From assembly GCF_023715705.1 (NCBI RefSeq), contig NZ_JAMBOS010000001.1:308338-372337 (forward strand): a DNA stretch of 64,000 nt, read 5' to 3'. Position numbers and translations under genes: made by a program. Of the stretch, positions 49,008-57,517 are shown in pieces. Origin of the DNA: Halalkalibacter oceani (lineage in GTDB: Bacteria > Bacillota > Bacilli > Bacillales > Bacillaceae_D). How positions within the stretch are numbered: position 1 is the first letter of the stretch; each line of letters begins with the position of its first letter. The notes below the pieces were generated by a model. The model ran no database searches, was not told the origin of the DNA, and saw nothing but the letters and a program-made list of their open reading frames with translations.

Positions 49008-49055
49008 GGGCTTGTCTGAAAAGGGAACGATCCCTTTCGGACAGGCCCCTTTCCC
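49008..49055 (+). terminator. Dispersed-family hairpin between the helicase gene and recA
   Basis: GGGCTTGTCTGAAAAGGGA pairs with TCCCTTTCGGACAGGCCC around ACGA, followed by CTTTCCC. It would separate the pgsA-cinA-helicase unit from recA. Confidence 0.65.
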
Positions 49056-49092
49056 TCTTTCCTCCTCCCTGCTATTTCCAACAGACAAAACC

Positions 49093-49106
49093 CGAATGAA
49101 TGTTCG
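49093..49106 (+). promoter_or_regulatory. LexA (SOS) box of recA
   Basis: CGAATGAATGTTCG matches the Gram-positive LexA/DinR consensus CGAACNNNNGTTCG with one mismatch. It lies nine bases upstream of the recA -35 element, the same place as in B. subtilis. Confidence 0.85.
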
Positions 49107-49115
49107 TAAAAACTA

Positions 49116-49144
49116 TTGGCAAATGGGATGAAAAGATGTATGAT
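49116..49144 (+). promoter_or_regulatory. Promoter of recA
   Basis: TTGGCA at 49116-49121, 17 bases, TATGAT at 49139-49144, directly downstream of the LexA box. Confidence 0.8.
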
Positions 49145-49217
49145 AGAAAAGAACAAAACATAGATTCGCTTTTTAAGGCTTACCTATATATTTTACTAAT
49201 GATTAGGAGAGATGGAT

Positions 49218-50267
<1,050 letters not shown>

Positions 50268-50345
50268 GACTGACGGGTTTTGCAAATCTGTCAATCTACT
50301 AACAGGGCGTTTTCGGCAACCGGCGGAACAAAAGCTGGTCAGCAG

Positions 50346-50396
50346 CGGGGAGGAAGGTGTGTGTCCAAAGCCTTTCTTCCCTTTTTGCTCCCTGCT
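50346..50396 (+). terminator. Terminator after recA
   Basis: GGGGAGGAAGG pairs with CCTTTCTTCCC (two G-T pairs) across a 13-base loop, followed by TTTTTGC. Outer bases GCAG/CTGC add to the stem. Confidence 0.65.
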
Positions 50397-50411
50397 GTAA
50401 GCAGTGAAATC

Positions 50412-50455
50412 GGCAAAGCGAGCAGGGAACGGATTTCCTTTCTGCTCGCTTTGCC
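50412..50455 (+). repeat. Covarying hairpin family, copy C
   Basis: GGCAAAGCGAGCAG pairs perfectly with CTGCTCGCTTTGCC; the loop contains a further GGAA/TTCC pairing. Relative to copies A and B, the GTGAG/CTCAC arms read GCGAG/CTCGC, a second compensated change. Confidence 0.65.
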
Positions 50456-50637
50456 GTTTAGATGATGGCGGTAACGGAGTTTAAGACAAAACCAGCTTTG
50501 ACCTCTTGGCAATGGCGCCCCAATAAGTCCGTTGTGAGAAACCGACGACCGTGACGGTTCAGCACATTGCCCTGTAGAAAAAACAACCTTTTGTCCGAGC
50601 CCCTTTCCCGCAGCTTATCCAACAATGGAGGCGTACG
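50456..50637 (+). other. Gap before the nuclease-ATPase island, repeat remnants
   Basis: AAGTCCGTTGTGAGAAA at 50525-50541 is the reverse complement of 8089-8105, with similar flanks (AAACCAGC upstream, ATGGC between). A lone right arm of the dispersed hairpin family, AACCTTTTGTCCGAGCCC, lies at about 50586-50603 without a matching left arm. I found no LexA box and no convincing promoter in 50268-50637. Confidence 0.5.
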
Positions 50638-51627
50638 ATGAAATTTTTATATGTAACCGATACTCATATTCGCGGCACGACGCCGAAAAACCGGCTTGAT
50701 GTGTATGTCGATACGTTGAAAGCGAAGCTCGAAGAAGTCGTGGAGCTGGCGAATCGTGAACAGGTCGATGTCTTGCTTCATGGCGGGGATGTCTTTGACC
50801 GGCCCGATTTGGCGCCGAATGTTGTCGGCCAGTTTGCCAAGATTTTCATGAAGGCGGCGATGCCGACATATGTCGTAGCCGGAAATCATGACACGTTCGG
50901 TCACAATCCTGAAACGATTTCGCGGACGATGCTCGGCTTGATGGATTCCTTCGGCGTGATGAAAATCATTCATCCCGGTCAGCCGGTACTGGTTGAAAAA
51001 AACGGAGTGAAAGTCCAGATCAGCGGTCAGCCTTACCATTATGATCTCGACCAGCGCGATCCAAAGCTTGATTATTACCCGGTTAATGAAACAGAGGCCG
51101 ATGTTCTCGTCCACATCGTCCATAGCATGCTCGTCGAAAAGGCGTTGCCTGAAGGCATTCCACATACGCTGATCGACCATATTTGGGGAACGACGGCTGA
51201 TATCATTTTGACCGGACATTTTCACAGCGGCTTTGGGATCAAGGAGCGAAACGGCAAATATATGTGCAACCCGGGTGCGCTGTCGCGTGTTAACAACCAC
51301 TGGACCGAAATTAGCCGGATGCCGAAGGTTGTGCTCGGGACGATTTCCAGCCAAGGCATTTCGCTTGAAGAGCGCGAGGTAACCGTTGCCCAAAAAGGAG
51401 AAGAGGTGCTTGACCGCTCGTTTCTCGAAAAGGCGGTTCATCAGGAAGAACGGCTACACAGCTTTGTCCAGCAGGTGAAGGAAACCTCACAGTTTCAAAC
51501 ACTGAATATGAGCGCGATCATTCAGGATATCGCTTCACTGAAGAACGTCGAAGAGAACGTGAAGCAGGAAGCGCTGCGAAGAATGACGAAGGTAGAAGAA
51601 GGATGGAAGGACGGGGAATATGGCTAA
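50638..51627 (+). CDS. Mre11/SbcD-like metallophosphoesterase
   Basis: Calcineurin-like phosphoesterase of 329 residues, resembling the nuclease core of SbcD/Mre11. The full metal set is visible: DTH at 8-10, GDVFDRPD at 50-57, GNHD at 82-85, HIVH near 159, and GHFH at 193-196. The C-terminal region (about 245-329) is helical and charged, and may bind the ATPase coils as the Mre11 C-terminus does. It is shorter than typical SbcD (about 400). ATG 50638 follows TGGAGGCGTACG. Its stop overlaps the next gene by eight bases. I infer a DNA-end nuclease acting with the next three genes. Confidence 0.9.
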   Translation: MKFLYVTDTHIRGTTPKNRLDVYVDTLKAKLEEVVELANREQVDVLLHGGDVFDRPDLAPNVVGQFAKIFMKAAMPTYVVAGNHDTFGHNPETISRTMLGLMDSFGVMKIIHPGQPVLVEKNGVKVQISGQPYHYDLDQRDPKLDYYPVNETEADVLVHIVHSMLVEKALPEGIPHTLIDHIWGTTADIILTGHFHSGFGIKERNGKYMCNPGALSRVNNHWTEISRMPKVVLGTISSQGISLEEREVTVAQKGEEVLDRSFLEKAVHQEERLHSFVQQVKETSQFQTLNMSAIIQDIASLKNVEENVKQEALRRMTKVEEGWKDGEYG

Positions 51628-53047
51628 TATTCACTCAGTACGTCTGGAAAATTTCCAGTCACATTTAGACACATATCTCGAATTTGATGCTGGGTTGAAT
51701 GTTCTTGTCGGCCAGTCCGACAGCGGGAAGACGGCGATTCTGAGAGGGATTCGCTGGGCGCTGTACAATCAGCCGCGCGGGAGCGATTTTATCCGCGTTG
51801 GCGCTGATTTTGTCCGGGTGACCGTCAGCTTTGACCATGGCACAACGATCATTCGCGAAAGAACATCATCGAAAAACCGCTATACGATACAAAAGGCCGG
51901 TGAGGAGGATTTGATCCTCGAAGGGTTTGGCATCCACGTCCCCGAAGAGGTGCTCGAAGCACACGGAATGGGAGCGATGCGGATTGACCACGACCATGAA
52001 CTGATGCTCCATCTTTCCCAGCAGTTAGATGGACCCTTTTTGCTTGAACAGACCAATACCGTTCGGGCGAAAGCGCTTGGCAGGATCAGTGGCGCCCATT
52101 TTCTCGACATGGCGATTCGCGATACATCGAAGGACCTTTCCCAGCTCAGGCAGCAATTGAAGCAGGAGGAACAGCTAATCGAAAAGCTGGAGGGAGAGCT
52201 TGAGCCGTACCAGTCGCTCCCGGCAATGAAGGAGCAGCTCGATCAAACGGAACAAAGGATGCAGGCGATCAAAGCAAAGCTGCAAAAAAAAGAGCAGCTT
52301 GAACGGCTGCGTCAGCAGCAGCAACGGCTTCAACTTGAACAGGAAGCGGTCGCCAGACGTCTGGAGCTTGTTAAACCGGCCGAACAGTGGCAGCAGGCAT
52401 GGCAGGTGCTTTCAAGCTCGCGTCAGCAGCTTGTTCAGTTTCAGCATTTGCAGGCAAGATGGCAGGAGATGCGCAAAGCGAGTGAAGTGTGCCGCGTCTG
52501 GATCGAAAAAACAGCAACTATCCAGCAGGCTAGCGAGAAGCATGGCATCGTCCTGGGCGAGGTCGAGCGCCTGCGTGCGTTGAAAAAAATCGCTCAGCTT
52601 TTTCAGCGCCTGCGGCAGGAAGAAGAGCAAGAATTAGGGAAAGTAAAGCAAACGGCGTTCAGCAGCGAGGTCGACGAGGCGACGATTGATCGTATCGCCG
52701 GCAGGCAGCAGCGGCTCGCCCAGCTGCAAAGGCTCAGACAGCAGGTTACGGCCTACGAAACGCAGCAGCAGAAGCTGTCCGGGCTGCTTGAGACGCTGCC
52801 GCAGCTTGACAGCATGACCGGTCGGCAGGAAGCGGTCGCCGAACAGCATATGAGGCTTGAACAACTTAGGCAGCTGCATGGGCGGCTGAAAGAGTGCAGC
52901 GAACGGATTAAGGAAGGGCGACGTTTTATTGCTTCGCAGCAAGCCGAAGAGGAGCAGGCTGAGGAGCGCTGGCGCAAGCATTTGCTTGAGGTTGGAACAT
53001 GTCCGACTTGCGGACAGTCAATCTGCGGCCATACGAAATCGGAATAA
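51620..53047 (+). CDS. Walker A half of a split Rad50/SbcC-type ATPase, ending in a zinc-hook motif
   Basis: Protein of 475 residues that carries only the N-terminal half of an SMC/Rad50 ATPase. The start LENFQSHLDTYLEF is the usual Rad50/RecF opening, Walker A GQSDSGKT is at 31-38, and a Q-loop region lies around HLSQQLDGPFLLEQTN (about 133-148). Residues about 165-450 are a Gln/Glu/Leu-rich coiled coil. The protein stops just after CPTC at 461-464 (with Cys469 and His471 nearby), the place where the zinc hook of Rad50 turns back. No Walker B or signature motif is present; both are in the gene at 53301. ATG 51620 overlaps the nuclease gene. Confidence 0.9.
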   Translation: MANIHSVRLENFQSHLDTYLEFDAGLNVLVGQSDSGKTAILRGIRWALYNQPRGSDFIRVGADFVRVTVSFDHGTTIIRERTSSKNRYTIQKAGEEDLILEGFGIHVPEEVLEAHGMGAMRIDHDHELMLHLSQQLDGPFLLEQTNTVRAKALGRISGAHFLDMAIRDTSKDLSQLRQQLKQEEQLIEKLEGELEPYQSLPAMKEQLDQTEQRMQAIKAKLQKKEQLERLRQQQQRLQLEQEAVARRLELVKPAEQWQQAWQVLSSSRQQLVQFQHLQARWQEMRKASEVCRVWIEKTATIQQASEKHGIVLGEVERLRALKKIAQLFQRLRQEEEQELGKVKQTAFSSEVDEATIDRIAGRQQRLAQLQRLRQQVTAYETQQQKLSGLLETLPQLDSMTGRQEAVAEQHMRLEQLRQLHGRLKECSERIKEGRRFIASQQAEEEQAEERWRKHLLEVGTCPTCGQSICGHTKSE

Positions 53048-53059
53048 AAGGGTGATTCT

Positions 53060-53308
53060 ATGACAATCGAACAACAACTGGCACAAATGAAAAAAGCGAT
53101 CGATAAGGCGCGCGATATGCGCTACCGTGCCGAAGCGAAGCTGGAAGAGCTGGAACATCAGAAAAGCCGTCTTCTGGCCGAGCTGGAGGAGCTCGGGGTT
53201 AAGCCGGAGGAGCTGGAACAGGAGATTCAGCGGCTGGAGCAGGAAATCGACAGGTCGCTGGCTGAGACATGGGAGCTGATTCCAAAGGAACTGGTTGAGC
53301 ATGAGTGA
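53060..53308 (+). CDS. Small coiled-coil protein of the split nuclease-ATPase island
   Basis: 82-residue, highly charged protein, predicted as almost all coiled coil (heptad-like spacing in MTIEQQLAQMKKAIDKA and the EELEQEIQRLEQEIDRSL region, with a possible break at GVKPEE). It has no catalytic motif. AAAAGGGTGAT precedes ATG 53060. It is in the same frame as the upstream gene, separated by one TAA and four codons, and its stop overlaps the downstream ATPase half by eight bases. It may form part of the returning coiled-coil arm. An origin from a single long gene by a stop codon is possible. Confidence 0.75.
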   Translation: MTIEQQLAQMKKAIDKARDMRYRAEAKLEELEHQKSRLLAELEELGVKPEELEQEIQRLEQEIDRSLAETWELIPKELVEHE

Positions 53309-53966
53309 GCTCGAGCAACGCCTCGCCAGGCTTGAAAAGCGGCATAAGCAGGCGTACGATCAATGGACGAGACTCGATGCCGAGCGTGCGTTGCTGGAAG
53401 AGCAGATAAAAGCGAGGCAGAAGGAGCTCGATGGTTATTTGGAAACGATTGATACATATGAAAAGGCGCGCGTCCTGTTGCAGCAGTCGGCCGAGTATGC
53501 GAGGGAGCAGGCCAAACAGCAGATTGAAACACTGGTCACGAACGCGCTCCAGTATGTGTTCGGGCCGCTCTTTTCCTTCCAAATTGAGCTGGAGGAGCAT
53601 GGAAGCAAGGCGGTGGCCGAATTTTACGTTGTCTCGGAATATGAAGGGGTCAAGGTGAAAACGAGACCACAGGATTCCCGCGGCGGTGGCGTCGTTGATA
53701 TCGTCACGCTCGCTTTACGCGTCGCTTTGCTTGAAACGGTTCAGCCGAAACGGTCAGGCTCTCTTTTACTCGATGAGCCGGGCAAGCATGTTTCGGGTGA
53801 ATATGTCCTTTATTTATACGAATTCTTAAAATCATTGAGCACGATGTTTAAGCGGCAGATTATTATGATTACGCATAACTATCACCTCGCCCAGTCCGGT
53901 GACAAAGCGTACGAGGTGGCGATTCATGACGGAATCAGCGCAGCCGCTGAAATTGACAACACTTGA
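53301..53966 (+). CDS. Signature/Walker B half of a split Rad50/SbcC-type ATPase
   Basis: 221 residues: a coiled coil (about 1-80) followed by an ABC-type lobe. The signature region is SRGGGVVDIVTLALRVAL (126-143), Walker B is SLLLDEP (Asp158, Glu159), and the H-loop His192 is in MITHNYHL. These are exactly the motifs missing from the gene at 51620, so the two chains together make one Rad50-like head. ATG 53301 follows AAAGGA at eight bases; an in-frame TTG lies two codons upstream. The overlap with the coiled-coil gene is ATGAGTGA. The rny promoter begins at its stop codon. Confidence 0.9.
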   Translation: MSELEQRLARLEKRHKQAYDQWTRLDAERALLEEQIKARQKELDGYLETIDTYEKARVLLQQSAEYAREQAKQQIETLVTNALQYVFGPLFSFQIELEEHGSKAVAEFYVVSEYEGVKVKTRPQDSRGGGVVDIVTLALRVALLETVQPKRSGSLLLDEPGKHVSGEYVLYLYEFLKSLSTMFKRQIIMITHNYHLAQSGDKAYEVAIHDGISAAAEIDNT

Positions 53967-53991
53967 CATTGGACAGGGTGGGCTATAAAAT
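53963..53991 (+). promoter_or_regulatory. Promoter of rny
   Basis: TTGACA at 53963-53968 (overlapping the preceding stop codon), 17 bases, TAAAAT at 53986-53991. A second TTGACA lies at 53953. The leader to rny is about 130 bases, AT-rich. Confidence 0.7.
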
Positions 53992-54128
53992 TAAGTGGAA
54001 TGCGGTAAATTTTTTGTGTCATATTTATCTTTTCCGCGATCATGTCTACATGTTCTAACGTTTTTAATTAATGAAAGTATGACAAATTTGGAACCCAACA
54101 ATTAGATAGCAAGGGGAGGTGAAAGAGT

Positions 54129-55691
54129 ATGGATTATATATGGCTCATCTCCATTTTGCTTGTTGTCTCTGCAGGTAGTGCAGTTGTTGGATATCTTGTT
54201 CGAAAATCCATTGCTGAAGCAAAGATTTCCAGTGCGGAACATGCAGCAAAACAAATTGTTGATGATGCGAAGCGAGATGCTGAGGCGAGTAAGAAGGAAG
54301 CGCTCTTAGAAATCAAGGATGAGGCGCACCGTGCTCGGACCGAAGCAGAACGTGAGGTTCGTGAACGAAGAAATGAGATTCAAAAACAAGAGAATCGTTT
54401 GGTACAAAAAGAAGAGATTCTTGACCGGAAGAGTGAAACCTTAGATAAGAAAGAAGAGTCTTTGGAAAAAAGGGAGGAATCTCTCACCAAAAAACAACGA
54501 CAAATTGAAGAGATGAATAGCAAAGTGGAGGAAATCTTGGCCAAGCAGCAAGCTGAGCTTGAGCGTATTTCTGGATTTTCTCGCGAAGAAGCACGCACCG
54601 CGATTCGTCACGAAGTTGAACAGGAGCTTGCGCACGAAACGGCTTTGCTTGTGAAGGAACGGTTTACACAGGCGAAGGAAGAAGCTGATAAAAAGGCGAA
54701 AGAAATCCTGTCCCTGGCCATTCAACGCTGTTCGGCCGATCATGTCGCTGAAACGACTGTATCGGTTGTGACATTGCCGAATGACGAAATGAAGGGCCGG
54801 ATTATTGGACGGGAAGGCAGAAATATCCGTGCGTTAGAGACATTAACGGGGATTGATCTGATCATTGATGATACGCCGGAAGCTGTTATTTTATCCGGTT
54901 TTGATCCAATTCGCCGTGAAATTGCTCGTACAGCTCTTGAAAAGCTCGTGCAGGATGGTCGGATTCATCCGGCCCGAATTGAAGAAATGGTCGATAAATC
55001 ACGGCGTGAAGTCGATGAAGCGATTCGTGAGTATGGAGAGCAGGCAACCTTTGAAATGGGGATTCTTGGCTTGCATCCTGACCTGATCAAAATTCTTGGC
55101 CGTCTGAAATTCCGTACAAGTTACGGACAAAACGTGCTGAAGCATTCAATGGAAGTCGCTTATTTAACAGGACTGATGGCTGCTGAGCTTGGCGAAGATG
55201 TGAAGCTGGCAAGAAGAGCTGGTTTGCTTCATGATATCGGAAAAGCAATTGATCATGAGGTGGAAGGAAGCCATGTTGAGATTGGCGTCGAGCTGGGGAC
55301 GAAGTACAAGGAGCATCCTGTCGTCATTAATTCGATCGCTTCCCACCATGGTGATACGGAAGCAACTTCGATTATTGCCACTCTTGTAGCCGCAGCGGAT
55401 GCCTTATCTGCCGCACGTCCTGGTGCGCGAAGAGAAACGTTGGAAACGTATATTCGCCGCTTAGAGAAGCTGGAAGAGATCTCGGAATCGTTTGAAGGTG
55501 TAGAGAAGACATATGCGATTCAGGCAGGTCGTGAAGTACGGATCATGGTTCGTCCTGATGTGGTCGATGATACCCTTGCGCATAAACTTGCCAGAGATAT
55601 TACGAAGAAAATTGAAGATGAACTTGAGTATCCGGGTCACATCCGAGTCACTGTTATTCGGGAAACACGGGCTGTCGAGTATGCAAAATAA
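54129..55691 (+). CDS. rny: Ribonuclease Y
   Basis: Membrane-anchored endoribonuclease that starts mRNA decay in Bacillus; 520 residues. One N-terminal membrane helix (about 3-24) is followed by a long coiled coil (about 30-200). A KH domain has the loop [12 protein letters not shown] (near 220). The HD domain shows [10 protein letters not shown] near residue 368 and [14 protein letters not shown] 54129 follows AAGGGGAGGTGAAAG. It starts a new transcription unit after the nuclease-ATPase island, with ymdB next, as in B. subtilis. Confidence 0.98.
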   Translation: MDYIWLISILLVVSAGSAVVGYLVRKSIAEAKISSAEHAAKQIVDDAKRDAEASKKEALLEIKDEAHRARTEAEREVRERRNEIQKQENRLVQKEEILDRKSETLDKKEESLEKREESLTKKQRQIEEMNSKVEEILAKQQAELERISGFSREEARTAIRHEVEQELAHETALLVKERFTQAKEEADKKAKEILSLAIQRCSADHVAETTVSVVTLPNDEMKGRIIGREGRNIRALETLTGIDLIIDDTPEAVILSGFDPIRREIARTALEKLVQDGRIHPARIEEMVDKSRREVDEAIREYGEQATFEMGILGLHPDLIKILGRLKFRTSYGQNVLKHSMEVAYLTGLMAAELGEDVKLARRAGLLHDIGKAIDHEVEGSHVEIGVELGTKYKEHPVVINSIASHHGDTEATSIIATLVAAADALSAARPGARRETLETYIRRLEKLEEISESFEGVEKTYAIQAGREVRIMVRPDVVDDTLAHKLARDITKKIEDELEYPGHIRVTVIRETRAVEYAK

Positions 55692-55716
55692 AGTGGCGGG
55701 TTTTCGCCACTTTATT
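55690..55716 (+). terminator. Terminator after rny
   Basis: AAAGTGGCG pairs with CGCCACTTT around a 5-6 base loop, followed by ATTTATTT. It overlaps the rny stop codon. Confidence 0.75.
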
Positions 55717-55827
55717 TATTTAACGGGTCAAATTGGACAGTTGCACCTTATTCTAAAAAAAATCCCGTTTGAAAAGCCGCTTAACAAATCATACTAAGAG
55801 CGAAATGAAATGACTGGAGTTAACGAT

Positions 55828-56622
55828 ATGCGAATTTTATTTATAGGTGATGTGGTCGGTTCGCCGGGTCGCAAGATGATCAAGGAATACACGATGAAGC
55901 TGAAGCAGGCATACAAGCCGACGATTACAATTATTAATGGTGAAAACGCCGCTTCCGGAAAAGGAATTACGGAGAAAATTTACAAAGGGTTTCTTGATGC
56001 GGGCGCCCAGGTCGTGACGCTCGGGAATCACTCATGGGACAATAAAGAAATCTTTTCCTTTATTGATGAAGCGAAAGCGTTAATCCGTCCAGCTAACTAT
56101 CCGGAAGGAACACCGGGGAAAGGCTACACCCTCGTCAAAGTGAATCAGCTGGAGATTGCCGTTATCAATGCGATGGGACGGACCTTTTTACCGGCGATCG
56201 ACTGTCCGTTTCGTAAGCTCGACGATATTTTGGCAGAGGTGCGGAAGCGGACCCCGTATATTTTCGTTGATTTTCATGCTGAAGCGACAAGTGAGAAGCA
56301 GGCGATGGGCTGGTATCTTGATGGCCGTGTCTCGGCTGTCGTCGGCACGCATACCCATGTGCAAACAGCTGATGAGCGGATTTTGCCGAAGGGAACCGCT
56401 TATTTGACCGATGTCGGGATGACCGGACCCTATGATGGTATCCTTGGGGTTGAAAAAGAACCGGTGCTGAAAAAATTTTTAACGACGCTGCCTGTCAGGT
56501 TTGAAGTGGCCGCAGGTCGGGAACAATTAAATGGAGTAGTGATTGATATTGACGCCAAGACCGGATTGGCGACAGCAATCAAACGGATCCAAATTAACGA
56601 TGATCATCCATTTTATACGTAG
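55828..56622 (+). CDS. ymdB: YmdB metallophosphodiesterase
   Basis: Phosphodiesterase of the YmdB family, 264 residues. In B. subtilis YmdB cleaves cyclic nucleotides in vitro and affects biofilm, motility and sporulation choices. Metal-site motifs: GDVVGSPGR (near residue 7), NGENAASGKG, GNHSWDNKE, DFHAEATSEK and GTHTHVQTAD. ATG 55828 follows TGGAGTT at seven bases; an upstream ATG at 55810 is in frame. Located rny-ymdB-spoVS, the normal order. Confidence 0.96.
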   Translation: MRILFIGDVVGSPGRKMIKEYTMKLKQAYKPTITIINGENAASGKGITEKIYKGFLDAGAQVVTLGNHSWDNKEIFSFIDEAKALIRPANYPEGTPGKGYTLVKVNQLEIAVINAMGRTFLPAIDCPFRKLDDILAEVRKRTPYIFVDFHAEATSEKQAMGWYLDGRVSAVVGTHTHVQTADERILPKGTAYLTDVGMTGPYDGILGVEKEPVLKKFLTTLPVRFEVAAGREQLNGVVIDIDAKTGLATAIKRIQINDDHPFYT

Positions 56623-56784
56623 CAAGGTCAGTCTTCCAAATTAATTTACTCTATTAGGCATATGGGCTGTGATGTTGAAATAAGATGAAGTAGAACTCAC
56701 ATCTTGTACGATTGACGAATGCTGGTTGGCATAGACAATCAATTCAGGGACAACCCACTTTTGTTAACAGAGGAGGTACTAGGA

Positions 56785-57045
56785 ATGGAAGTCTTAAAAG
56801 TTTCAGCAAAATCAACCCCTAACTCTGTTGCCGGGGCACTCGCAGGAGTTATTCGTGAACGGGGCGCAGCGGAAATACAGGCCATTGGCGCCGGTGCTTT
56901 AAACCAATCGATCAAAGCGATCGCGATTGCCCGTGGCTTCGTGGCTCCAAGCGGCATTGACCTTGTTTGCATCCCAGCGTTTACGGATATTCAGATAGAG
57001 GGTGAAGAACGGACAGCGATGAAGCTGATTGTGGAACCGAGATAG
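56785..57045 (+). CDS. spoVS: Stage V sporulation protein S
   Basis: Small Alba-fold protein of 86 residues that affects septum placement and coat assembly during sporulation. MEVLKVSAKSTPNSVAGALAG and GAGALNQSIKAIAIARGFVAPSG (given here as two parts) are nearly invariant in the family. ATG 56785 follows AGAGGAGGTAC; the in-frame ATG at 56719 would add 22 unrelated residues. In B. subtilis it is sigma-H dependent; I did not find a clear sigma-H promoter in the 160 bases upstream. Confidence 0.97.
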   Translation: MEVLKVSAKSTPNSVAGALAGVIRERGAAEIQAIGAGALNQSIKAIAIARGFVAPSGIDLVCIPAFTDIQIEGEERTAMKLIVEPR

Positions 57046-57133
57046 GCATACAGGGGCGGACGTCCAAGCAGCATTTGCGGTTACAGCCGCTGTTTGATCT
57101 GCTTTGAGATGGTTTGAAAGATCATGCCGGTTA

Positions 57134-57182
57134 AGAGGCTGGGCAAAAGGTGAAAACAACCTTTTGCCCAGCCTCTTTTTTT
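57134..57182 (+). terminator. Dispersed-family terminator after spoVS
   Basis: AGAGGCTGGGCAAAAGG pairs perfectly over 17 bases with CCTTTTGCCCAGCCTCT around TGAAAACAA, followed by seven T residues. It is the cleanest member of the family. Confidence 0.9.
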
Positions 57183-57189
57183 GAAAGAG

Positions 57190-57330
57190 AATAAAAATTT
57201 TCGGGCGGCTTCGCGCGTTACGCGGCCGTCTGAAAGAACCCCGCTTTCAGACGACCTTGCATGATTGTAACGGCTCCGCACGCCGCTTCTAAAAAAGCAG
57301 CTCTGCGCTTTTTAAATGCGAAGCTTCCCG
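57190..57330 (+). repeat. GC-rich dispersed element before korA
   Basis: Contains GGCGGCTTCGCGCGTTACGC and GTAACGGCTCCGCACGCCGC flanking an inverted pair GTCTGAAAG...CTTTCAGAC. The layout (two CGGCTCCGC-type ends around an inverted pair) matches 2385-2505. The remaining 57331-57517 shows no gene. Confidence 0.5.
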
Positions 57331-57517
57331 GCGAACCGTTATGGGGAACAAAAGCCTTGCTTTTTCAGATGAGAAGGACTATCATAATAGCGTTTAAGAG
57401 TCTTTATTTCGTCAAAATGGTAGTAATTCTAGTAAAATACTCGGAAATGTGCTAAGCTAATAGTATTTCCTAAGCGCTCAGCATAGAGCGATGAGACGTG
57501 ATTAAGGGGTGGATAGA

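Noticed and set aside
50647..51441. Minus-strand open frame of 264 codons opposite the Mre11-like gene
   Set aside because: It is the shadow of a well-supported + strand gene, has no ribosome binding site and encodes no recognisable motif.
51620..53966. Simple reading as a broken (pseudogene) sbcC
   Set aside because: Each piece has its own ribosome binding site and start, the key motifs of both halves are intact, and two junctions show regular eight-base overlaps. Not fully excluded; kept as an alternative in the findings.
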